Origin: Anaeramoeba flamelloides
Taxonomy: Eukaryota; Metamonada; Anaeramoebidae
Assembly: GCA_027625915.1 (NCBI GenBank)
Contig: JANTQA010000008.1
Location: 7,920,501 to 7,984,500 of the forward strand
DNA: 64,000 nucleotides
Direction: 5' to 3'
Part shown: positions 25,107 to 36,395 of the stretch, in pieces
Layout of the letters: every line of letters starts with the position of its first letter
Position numbering within the stretch: the stretch's first letter is position 1
Notes under the pieces: generated by a model
The model's database searches: none
Seen by the model: only the letters and a program-made list of their open reading frames with translations
Told to the model about the DNA's origin: nothing
Program-made: the position numbers and the translations under genes

Positions 25107-27997
25107 TTCCACAATAATGATTCATATATCTTCAATTAGAATATACTTTAATAATAACCACATCTATTTGGACTCTAGTATTTTCAAACGGAATAACTTT
25201 GTTAAAAAGCATGTGTTTCATGTAAGTTTCTGATTAAATGCAAAACCATTATTTGTTTGGGTGGTAGTAATCCCACAGATCACATTTTTTTATTAATTTT
25301 ATTAATTTAGAGTTTAAGTATCTAGTCATTTACCGTGGATTTTCTCCACACTAATGGGCTCACACCAAAAGGGTATTGTGATATTACCCTACTTTTGATT
25401 GACAAAATTCAAATAATAATAAAAATTTTGAGAGATCTAAATGGACAAAAAATTCAATTTGAAATTAAGTCTTGAAAAGGAGATTCTCTATTATATTGGA
25501 TACTATTTCAAAATAAAAGTTGAAAAGGGTTAACAATTCTAAAAAATTTTATTTAAAAAAAAAATTACTTTCTTAATTTTATATTTCCAAAAAGTTAAAT
25601 TTCTTCAATTGAAAACCAATTGTTTTCTCAAAGAACACAACCAATTTAATTTGGTTTGATCTAATTGGTGTTTATTTTGTAACTCTCTGAATTTAACAAA
25701 GTAAGGATTTTGTCATATTCTTGACACAAAAAAACTTTGTAAAGAAGAAATGGAAAAAATGAAATAAAAAATCTTGGGATCACAAAAAGAGCAAAAGACA
25801 GAAACATTGAAACCAATATATATTATTTTTAAAATTATCTTTCACAACGATTCCACTTGGAAATTGAGTACCGATCTTTGGTTCTTTTTTTGATAATTTT
25901 TCCTCCTTTTGGATTTTTGAAGATCGATCATACCTTACTTGTTAATTATTTTTATTCGAGATTAGGTACTTTGGAAAATAACAAAATTATTTTCTATTTC
26001 AAAAATGGAATTTTTGAACCTGATAAGAAGGCTAATAACACTGTTCTTTGTTTTCACAGAAATTGGATCAATTTTTCATTCAGCTTTCTATAAAAAAGAT
26101 TTTTAATTGCGTTTACTTATCAAATTTGGAAAGTTTAATTCTGAAAATCAGTTATATTTATTAGCCTTTTAGATTTGAGGACTTTTGTGTTTTTTTTATT
26201 CTAGAGTAGGTTGTTAGGAAGGTTGAATGAAAATATTGTTCCTTCTATTTTTCAATTCACGTATATTTTATGATTGTATCGGGAATATTGTTTTAAATTT
26301 TTTTTCTTGACTTTTTTGATCAGTCCTATTTTCAAAATAAAATTTCTCTTACTTTTTTCAACAATAAAACAGTTTTTTTTTTAAAACTATTTTGATGACC
26401 AATTTGTAGTTTGTTCTTTCATACGTTTTACTACTCTCGGAAAAGATATACTATTGTTTGAATTGTACATTCAAATCGAAATAACTTTTCGAAAAACAAA
26501 CCGTTTCTTGTTCCAATTGAAAGAACGAAATATCACGAACCAAAGCAAAAGATCACTTCTAAAAAAAAAGTCACATTTAATTTCAATGACTGCCAAAAGT
26601 AAATTAGCTTGCATTTTCAGGTTCTTTTCAATTGTAAACAAAAAGATAAATTTCCTCTACTTTTCGATAGTAAAAATTGTAAAGTCTGGTTTTCTTTTAG
26701 GATTCTTGTTTCAGGTGTTACATAAAATAAAAAAACATCAAGTAAACATTTCGAGATAACAAATTTCAATCAATTTCTATTGAAACTCTCTTTGTTAAAC
26801 ATAATTCATAAAAATGAAATAAAAAGATGTTTTCTTTTTCTTGGAATATCAGAAAAGTTTTATTCTGAAAATAGAGGTCAACTGGTATCAGTATTGTAGC
26901 CAGGGTCGTATGAACTTTTGTTGATTCAAAAACAAACAAAATATTGTGAAATTCAAAATAAAAGCATCCTAATTTTCATCAAACTTTGCGAAAATCAAAG
27001 AACAAAAAATCAAAAAGAATTAAATTCAATTCTCAAAGAGAGAAGGTTCTTTAAGAAAAACTGATTTACAGAATTAAAAAATTTAAATGTGACTTGGATC
27101 TTTGTTAGAAAGTTTTTATATCAAACAAAGGGAATGTTGTAAATTTTATTTTTGACCAAAAAGAAGTCTTCAAAAAAAGAGACTTTGAGAATTCGCCTCG
27201 AGTAAAAGCTTTTATGTGAGTCTAGAAAAAGTTGTTTATTCTTTGTTTTTATTGATGTGTTCAATTACAAAATGGTTCAAGGAATAGGAGATATTGGTTT
27301 GTTTCGTTTAATTCATGAAAGGTCTTTTTGGTGGTTCAGTAAAGCCCCCAAAAAAGAAAAAAACTATTTCGCTATTTTGCTGGTTTTTGTTTGCTTGAAG
27401 TTGAGAAGTTCCTCTCTTTGTTTCAACAATTATTTGTGAACCTGGACGATTTCAAGCTTAATAATACAAACTCTTTTTTGGTTGTGAATAGCAAAAATTG
27501 GCTATCCCTAATAGAAAACAAAACTCAAAATTATCAAAAAAGGGACAAACAATTCGAAAGAATGACGGAGTTGTGAAGACAAAATGCAAATTAACTTTCT
27601 TGTGGGTTGAATTTCGAAAAATGGTTAGTGAAAAAATAGGTATTAAACACATATAATTTTTTCTTATTTAGACACAATTTTTCATTTTTGGAACCAACAA
27701 CTGAAACAGCGAACAAAAACAAATGTTAGTGTTTAAAAAAATTTTGTATTTTCGATTTGAACAAACAAGAATTTATTTACAGAAAAAAAAAAAAACTTTT
27801 TCAAGGTTAACCATTCAATGCAATAAAAAATAGTCAGTGTTTCTCTTGGTTGAAAATTCGATTTTTTAAAAACAAAAATATTTAATTAATAAATCAAAAA
27901 CAAAACCATTTTTTTCCTATTTGTTTTTTTAAAAATTTTTGTTTTAATTTTTTCTTTTACAGAAATTTTTCGATTTTTTTTTGTTATTAATTAAGAC

Positions 27998-28300
27998 ATG
28001 AAACTTTGTTTATATACATTGTTAAGTGTGCTTTTGCTATCTTTTCTTTTTTTTGATGTAGCCAAAGCAGAAGCTGATCCACCAGGAAATGAAAATGAGT
28101 ATATTCGTTCATTTTTATGTCCTGAATATTCACATAATATTTGTAATGGATCGGTAGACAATACAGAATTTGCATCTTATTGTAGCTATAAAAATCCTGA
28201 TGTAATTCCAAGACTTTTGTCTGATGCAGATCTTCGAACAGACTCTTATTACGAATCTTGTGGCGATTCTGATAGCTTATATGCTTCTTGTGATTGTAAT

Positions 28301-28336
<36 letters not shown>

Positions 28337-31300
28337 CTTTCTTTCTTCTTCACTCTCATTTTTTTTTTGATTTTTTTTTTTTTTTTTTTGAATTTTCAAA
28401 ACCTTGTTTTATTTTTAATTTTTTTTTTTTTATTTTCTTTTCTTTCTTTCTTTAAATGGGTTCTTAGATATAACGCTTTCAAAAATGTACCAAGTTCCTG
28501 ATCCCCTGGATTATGAGAACAATTATCAGCCTTTATTTGTTGGTTACTTTGATGGTCAAATTGATATAATTGATTCTGCTAAACAAGAAGTAAATATTTT
28601 TTTCCTTTTTCTTTCAACTATATTTATTTTTTTGATTTTTTTTTTTAATGACTCTTTATTTTTCTCTTTAATTTTTTTTTATAATTTTCCAAAAAAAAAA
28701 AAAAAAAAAAGGTTATTCAAACTTTAAAATTAGAAGATAGTCCACCAAACGAACTCATTGGTTTTCCTATAAATAATACTGATGTAAATGCCGTGTTTGT
28801 TCTCACTTACGGAAACAAATTACAATTTCATAAAGCAACAGCAGATCCAAAAAACATTGTCGAAGATCCTTATCATACAGTTACTCTTACTGAGGGAGAT
28901 ATTGTAGCAGAGTATCCATTTGAATTTAATGACAATCATCATTTAGCACTTCATGTTAAGATATCAGATACTGAACACCATGTAATGGTTTATACAATTC
29001 CTGATGATGGATCAGTTGAAAAAAAAGAAACAACAAAGTAAAAAACATAAATTTTCTTAATCCATATTTTATTCAAAATAAGAATTTAATTTTTATATTT
29101 TTATTTATTACTTTTAAACTTTTTCTATTTTGGTTCTTATTATCAAAAAAAAAAAAAAACAAAAAAAATTCACTTATTATTCAATAGATTCCAAAATGTT
29201 GAAAATCCATTTATTAGTTTAACCGAACACAGAAACAATTTTTTGAATAATGAAACCATTTTTTCATATGAAGAATCAACACATGAAATGTTAATAGTTA
29301 TTAGCCAGGCTCAAAGGGTTGATATTTTCCAATTAAATTTGGATACCGAAAATACACATGATTTCGATAACGAAGGAGATAAATACTCTATGATCTATCA
29401 ACCACATAATGAAAGCACAGTAGTTGTCAAAGCAATGGCCTTTGGTGAGTACTTCCGAAGAGCAGAAGAGTACGATAAGAATAAAATCTATACAGATAGT
29501 AATGGTGACCGTTATTTACCATGGATTAATCCTTATCCCTCGAATCAATTAATTTTAGTTGTTATTTTAGATAATGCGACGCATGAATTTGACTGGGAAA
29601 TTGACAAGACACTTAACCTTACATCTGATAAATTACTAGCCTTCTTTAGTTTGAGTGAATTTAGAAAGAGCACTGAAACTGGGACTTTTGATAACCCGCA
29701 AGCACAAACACAAAATTGTCCTTCTTATAATGAATATTTTATGTATGATACGGGATGTGAATTGAGGGAGTACAATGTCGAAGATTTGGAATATATTCCC
29801 AAATTCATGTCTATCACGTTAAAGGATCCCGCAGAGGGAAACTCCGACGAAGCACAGCTCTTTGCCCAAGGAAAAAGTGGTAAAGTTTCGACCCTCTCCG
29901 AATATTATTATTCCAATTCGCATTACCACGTTCTTCACCTTGGCTCTGACGATCAATACATTGATATTTATGCCATCCAAGCGGAACTCTGTGAGGCAAA
30001 CACCTATTCGATCAGGAACAAAAACTTTGTTACCTGGAAAATGTCGCGATTGCAAGCCATTGGGCCCATCACTTCCATGTATGTGACACCCAATTCGCAA
30101 CATACTTTTTTCACCATTACAAGAAAAAAGTGGGAAATCAAAACCGTTGAGCGCTTTGGCGAGATTTGTGCAGATTTGGAGGAAGACAGAACAGACATCT
30201 TTTTGCAAAGCTATTTGGACTACTGTGATCAATTGAATGGAATCAAGTTTGATTCGAATAACTTTGCCCAGTACAGTTCCTCATGTACGATTGCAATGAA
30301 CTGCCCCTCTGATAGCCAGGCCTTTTATTATGAACCACCCAAGGGGTGGTATACATATCGACCCACTAATATCACCATTTGCCCCAAGGGCCACTTTTGC
30401 AGGCACGGATCACTCATCACCTGTCCAAAGGGGTACTATTGCCCAGATGAAGAAATGGGTGAACCCATAAAATGTGTGCAAGATACAGAGTATATGTCGG
30501 TTTCATGTGAGAAAACCGGGCTTAGTGAAGTGGGTGAATGCTACCCAGGTGAAATTTGTAGGGCACCATATGAAATGGGGCTCGGTGTACCAGCAGGCAA
30601 ATACGTTGATATCCCCAGAGAAAAATTCGATCCTACAAGTATCTTTAAAGAGTGTACGCAGGGCGACTTTTGTTACTTGGGCGCCTACCAAGATAACGAT
30701 GCCAGTAACTCCTCCATATTTAGGGATTGCCCAGAGGGCTATTACTGCGAAACCACAGAGATTAGCGATCCCGTGAAGTGTGACTGTTCTGACGAAGAAT
30801 GCTATTATTGTCCATCTGGTACATACAAATTGGATCTCTGCCCAGCCGGCTACTATTGCCGCGACGAAACGACCAAAATTGAATGTGAAATTACTCAATA
30901 CTGCCCAGCAGGCGCCACAGACACAAAGGCGTGTACCGCAGGTTATTATTGCCCAAGCGCAGCTGTCCAAAAGAAATGTACCGCGGGTAATTACTGCCCC
31001 GAAGGTTCCGTGGAGCCCAAAAGCTGCCCATTTTTCGTCTATTGCGGCGAAGGTGAAGAAAATCTCCCAGCAGAGTATGTCGGATATATCGTCGATATTG
31101 TTGTTCTTGGCGTCCTCGGTTTATGTTACTATTTCATCCTCAAGTACGTCGAACAGAAGCGTAAGGAACGTGAGATCTATAGGAAATTTGGATTTGACAA
31201 ACGATCCGTGATGGCATCAGTCGTGTTTTCCGGTTTGACAGTAATGCAGCCAAATTACCAAGTCAAATTGCATTCCGAGGAAGAGGGCTCCAAAAACCCC

Positions 31301-33154
31301 CTTGAACAGGAACGTAGCTTCTACTTAGATTTTGAATTCGACGATCTTGGTCTCACGATCAAGGGAAGATCGAAAAAGGTTGTCTTGAAGGGTGTGACGG
31401 GTAAGATCTTCCACGGATCCGTTACTGCCATTATGGGACCCTCTGGTGCAGGTAAAACAACCTTTTTGAATACGCTGTGTGGTAAGGCAAGCTACGGTAT
31501 CCCCAACGGTACTGTCAAACTGAATGGGTACGAAGAATCAATTACCGAATATAAAAAGGTTATTGGATTTGTGCCACAGGAGGATATCATGATGAGGGAA
31601 TTAACAGTCAAGGAAAATATGCTTTTCTCAGCCAAACTGAGACTTGATCGCGACATGCCCAAGAAGGACATCAAGAATTTTGTTTCGGACGTGATCAAAA
31701 CATTGGGTCTCTGGGATGTCAGGCATTCCCCCATTGGTGACGAAACGAAAAGAGGTGTTTCCGGTGGTCAAAGGAAAAGAGTTAACGCAGGCCTCGAATT
31801 GGTTGCCAATCCAGTAGGATTGTTCCTTGATGAGCCTACCTCTGGTTTGGATTCCACGTCCTCAATGGATCTCTGTCGAGCCCTGAGAAACATTGCCGAT
31901 GCCGGTATCAATGTCATGGCCGTTATTCATCAGCCCAGATACGAAATCTTTATGATGTTCCACAACGTATTATTATTAGGAAAGGGTGGTCGAACCGTGT
32001 ACCTGGGACCCACCGAACATTCGTTGGGCTACTTTGAGCATTTAGGATTCAGATGCCCCGAATTCGTCAATCCCGCAGATTTCATGATGGATGTGATCGC
32101 AGGAAACGAAAGAATCGAAGGATCCAAAGAGGCCTTCGAACCAACACGCCTGTTCACACTCTGGAACGAAGAAGGTGTCCAATATCTTGATAAATTGACC
32201 GAAGAGGGCAAAATTGAAGACCCCGAAAACAAAAAGCAAGATTACGAAGAAATCCATGACACAGTATTGCATGATCGTAATCGAAAAACTGCAGGCTTCT
32301 TTAGACAATCCTGGGAATTTTTCATTAGATCATTGGTGCAGCAAACAAGAGATGTACCAGGGTTCATCGTCGATTTAGTTTTGGTCTATATCGCAGGGTT
32401 GTTTTTGGGTGTACTGAACCAAGACACAACATACATTGGCCCACCACCTACATACGTAATTGACGAATGCCCAGAACCAATGCAGCTCTATTGTAGTTAT
32501 CCTAAACAAGAGCCCATCGGAGCATTGGCAAGTTTGACCGCTTTAGCTATCGCTTTAACAAGTACAATGGCAAGCTTGAAAATATTCGGAAAGGAAAAGG
32601 TCGTCTATTGGAGAGAGTCGGCTTCTGGCCTGAATTCCTTCGCCTATTTCGTCGCCAAGAATTTTGCTTCAATTCCTTCACAACTTTTACAACCAGCCGT
32701 CTTCCTTTCCATTTACTATGCATTAGTAAAGCCTAGAATTTCCGTGATGGGGCTTTATGGCGTTCTACTTTTAATTCAATTAACAGGATCCGCTCTCGGA
32801 CAGTTAATTTCCGTTCTCTTCCCTGCAAGCGTTTCTCAACTCGCAGCTGCAGTTATTGTTCTGATTTCATCCCTTGTCTCTGGTTTGAATCCTCCTCTCA
32901 AGGAAGTTTCCAAAATGGTCATCATCAACATTTTCCATTATACTTCATTTTTAAGATACGCACAAGAGGCATTCTTCATTTTGGAAATCGATAAATATGA
33001 CGATGTTTATAATCTTGAAACTACTTATGATCTATACGGATACGACTCTAGTAGATTAGGATTAAATTTCGGTATTCTCGTCACTATTTCAGTATTGTTC
33101 AGAGTATTCGCTTATTTGTTACTTCGATTTAAAGATCGTGATAAACAAGTTTAA
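27998..33154 (+). CDS. ABCG-type ABC transporter with Cys-rich ectodomain, four exons
   Basis: Predicted exons are 27998-28295, 28468-28589, 28712-29037 and 29188-33154. They join in phases 1, 0 and 2 to give 1570 residues. The N-terminus has a signal peptide (residues 1 to about 26). About 600 unrecognised ectodomain residues follow, then a Cys-rich region (about 621-868) of CPxGYYC-type GCC2/GCC3 repeats and a membrane segment (about 880-901). The cytosolic nucleotide-binding domain has Walker A GPSGAGKT (999-1006), a Q-loop (VPQE, 1044-1047), signature VSGGQ (1106-1110), Walker B ending FLDEP (to 1132) and an H-loop His (1163). An ABC2-type membrane domain of about six helices closes the protein (about 1300-1565). 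The order NBD then membrane domain is that of ABCG/White half-transporters, which dimerise to move lipids or hydrophobic compounds. The long ectodomain recalls plant ABCG24/28-type proteins. The substrate is unknown. Confidence 0.92.
28296..28467 (+). other. ABCG intron 1
   Basis: This 172-base intron has donor GTAATG and acceptor TTAG, and splits a Tyr codon (T|AT). The interior is almost pure T. Reading through it would add a long Phe run and break the protein. Confidence 0.8.
28590..28711 (+). other. ABCG intron 2 (A-tract acceptor)
   Basis: This 122-base intron has donor GTAAAT. The acceptor AG follows an uninterrupted run of 20 A residues rather than pyrimidines. Exon 3 resumes in phase 0 with VIQTLKLEDS. 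Confidence 0.75.
29038..29187 (+). other. ABCG intron 3
   Basis: This 150-base intron has donor GTAAAA and acceptor ATAG in phase 2, and restores a Lys codon (AA|A). Without splicing the frame would stop at the TAA formed by the donor. Confidence 0.8.
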
Positions 33155-36100
33155 ATTGAATTACATTTTTTTTTTTATTTTATTAATTTTATCTTTTTTG
33201 TTTTCAATTATTTAATTTACCAAAATTATTCTATTTTTTACTTTTTGCTAAACACACCTTATTAATTTATTTTTTTATTTATAAATAAATTATTTCATTT
33301 TATTTTTTTTTTTCGATTATTGTTTCTTAGATTATTTTTTTTTTATATTTTTCATTTTTTATGCAAATCTCCTATTTTTTACAACACATGTGTAAAAATG
33401 ATTTCTGAATTTATAATGTTTTTTTTTTGTTAAAATTGTGATTGTTTTCATTAACTGTGATACTTTTGTGCTACTAAATCTCCAGGAAACTTAATCAGAT
33501 ATTTAGTGTTTTTTAGTAACATTTATTTGCATTGAAAAAAGAAAGGAAGTGATTTGGGTTCAAAACATCAAGAGAAAATCGAAAATACTTTTTTTCAATT
33601 TCAAACAAACCCCAAACATCTTCAATGGTTTTATTAAATGGAATTTGTTGACATTTTAAACATCATATTTATTGTCAATTTTTCCTCACCCTTGAGAGAC
33701 ATAAAAGAAAAATATTCTATTTAAGGAAAACAATTACAATTTTAACAAAAAAAAACATTTTAAATTCAGAAATTATTTTTACAAATCTGTATTCTAAATC
33801 CAAAAGTAATTTTATAAACTTATAGTATTCCTTAAATTATTAATAAAATTAGTGTACTATTTGGGTTATTTATTTTCATTTGATTTCAGAAATTTTTTTT
33901 TTCTTAAATCTAAAGAACAAAAAAGTATTTATTTCTAAATTGCCATATTGTTTTTTTGGCAGATTAATGGAATACCCTGTTAGGAGTAATTCTAAAAATT
34001 GAAAAAATAGCTTTTTCAAATTTTCTTTAAAATATTTTTTTTATCAAGAAAAAAAAACAAGTTTGGTTTTTGATGGTATTTATTCAGAATATCCAATTGC
34101 TTTTCTTTTTTCTTATATTTCTTTCAAAGTATTCAATTAAAAGTTTTATAACCATATCCTTTTTTTAAAAAAGAATTCTTTTTCTATTTCAATTTGCTTT
34201 TGAAAAGTTGAAACCTTTTATAAATATCATCTTTAATTTAAATTCTTTATATATATATATATAAACTATTTTTCAAACAAAAGGGCACACCTCTCAAATC
34301 GCCAATACCATTGAATTTGATTGTTAATAAGATAATTCCTTATTGGTGATTTTCATTTGAATTATTCATTTTTTCATTTTTTCATTTTTTGCTTTTTTTA
34401 TTTTTGGATATTGAACAGTTGGAAAATGAAAAAGCAAGATAAGAAGAAACCAATTTGGAAATAATCTACCTGTGTATAAATGGAAACAGTTTAAGTTTGA
34501 TTTCGAATGCGCTAGAAATAGGAATTAAGAAAGGCCATTATTCGATTGATGCATGGAACAAAGAAAAGAGAAATAAAGAAAAAACATTCCAACAAAATAC
34601 CCAGATGAATTGTGGCTTTATCTGGAATATGAGACTTTAAAGAACAAAAGTTTGATATGTAAAGAATTATCAATAAAATTTTGAGAACTTTTATCCAATT
34701 CGCCTTGTTCAAAGGTTTTTATTACGTTTATATTTTTTTTCATTACAATTTACAAAACGAGATTTCTCATTTCAAATAAAAGGGCACACTAATTTTTAAA
34801 ATATTGAATTTGAATTTTTATTGATTTGTTTTACTGAGTTTTAAAGATTTAGTTGAGTGTTTTTTTATGTTTTAAAGCGTTTCTTAGATTTTAGAATGAT
34901 ACTACAATTAATTTGATTCATTTATGAATAATTCTTAGGATTTTTTGTGCCCTTTTATTTGAAAAAGAGTTTTTTTATATATATATATATATTAACAAAA
35001 TTCAAAAAAATTGGACACAGTTTAAACAGTTAATAGAATTGAAATACCACACTTTACATTCTATTTGGAAATATATTTTAGTTTTACACAAACTATTTCA
35101 TTTTTTTTCTTTTTTGTTTTGTTTTCATTTCCTTTTTTTCCATTTACTCAATCTGTTTCATTAGATCTGTAATTTTTTTTACGATGGCGGATAGAAAGTT
35201 AGTGTTGAGTTTGTTAAATTGGAAAATCACATGCAATTAATCGACGTTATCTTTTAATTTGAGAGATCAACAATTATTGGTGAAATTACAAAAAATTTAC
35301 CAATACATTTTTTGTTCTGCTCGTTTCATTATTTTGGATATACAAATTTTATTTTTTGCTTTTATATTTTTTTCTTTTTATTTGGATGAAAATGATCACT
35401 TATTAAAACATTAATACTCGGTTACATAAATTTTGTTTTATATTACGTTTGAAAAAATATAATAAATTGAGTTTTTTTTTTTGCCAATTTTTGATTTTAA
35501 GTGTTTCAAAATTTTTGGAATGTGGTATAGTAATTATTTTGATGAAGATATTATATTTTCATTAAAAAAGAAAAAAAAAAAAAAAAGGAATAAAAGTTAA
35601 AAAAAAATGTTTTATCGTGTATTTTTTTATTTTATAGGTTAAGAAATATTACCTGGGGATATTAATTTCATTAAAGGTTATTTCAATTTATCTCAATACA
35701 TTTTGTTATTTTTATGTCTTAATATCTTGATATTTTTTTTTATTGTCAAAAAATATCTCTTTTTTTTCCACTTACAAAGTTTTAAAATACCCTTTCTTTA
35801 TTTTTTCTTTCTTGAAAAATAGGAAGTTTATTTCTCTTTAAATAAAATTAATCACTCAAATTCTGATAATAAAATTTTTTTATTTTTTTGGAAAAAACAT
35901 CTTTTTGTGAGAGTAAAGTTAAATAAAATCATCAATATTTAACTAAAAATATGTTGGTAGTATTTTTTTTTTTTTTTTTTTTTTGGTTATATTGGATATT
36001 TTCTTTTGTTGTTTTACCGACTTTGATGGACTTAATTAGGAAAGAAGAAAAATAAAGGTAATTTGATCACAACCAAATTAACCTCTACTCGAGTTAAACA

Positions 36101-36395
36101 GGTTATGAAGCGAGTCTAAAACCTTTGTACAGATATTTAACATCTGTTAGATTGATCAATTAATATATTTAACATAATATTTATTTATCAAAATGAGATT
36201 AATAATCAAAAATATGTAAATTTGTTTTTGGATAAATTTTTTTTTATCACTAAAAAATGAAAAAAAATTAAAACTTGGAAATTCTCTAAATAAAGAATAA
36301 ACATTTATTAAAAATTAAAAAAACCCCCCCCCTCTATCTATATGATAAATTTTAAAATTGATTACTATTTTTAGAAAAATAAAAAAAAAAAAAAT
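33155..36395. other. Intergenic, 3.2 kb, between convergent genes
   Basis: The 3' ends of the ABCG gene (+) and WDR11 (-) face each other across this stretch. It contains a TIR-bounded element (34245-34993) and poly-T/poly-A tracts. The short frames at 34455-34640 and 34512-34712 overlap on opposite strands inside that element and have no recognisable motif. Confidence 0.6.
34245..34993. mobile_element. Small TIR element flanked by (TA)n
   Basis: The left end (about 34263-34290) reads TTTTCAAACAAAAGGGCACAC and the right end (about 34948-34972) is its near complement (GTGCCCTTTTATTTGAAAA). A third copy in left orientation lies at about 34765-34790. Both outer ends abut (TA)n tracts, consistent with TA-targeted insertion. 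The total is about 0.7 kb. The third end suggests nesting, or a second shorter element (34765-34972). Confidence 0.65.

Larger units (their letters stand above)
19812..27997. other. Intergenic, 8.2 kb, repeat-rich
   Basis: No coding sequence is supported. The region holds a segment at about 22320-22740 that matches 60228-60640 inside the SRPK intron. It also holds a pair of inverted arms of about 245 bases (22815-23068 and 24861-25106), and a weak inverted repeat near 26072-26234. Short open frames at 25857-26093 and 26454-26759 have no recognisable motif. Confidence 0.55.

Noticed and set aside
34455-34640. 61-codon frame as a small gene
   Set aside because: It lies inside a TIR-bounded element, overlaps an equally long frame on the other strand, and has no motif.
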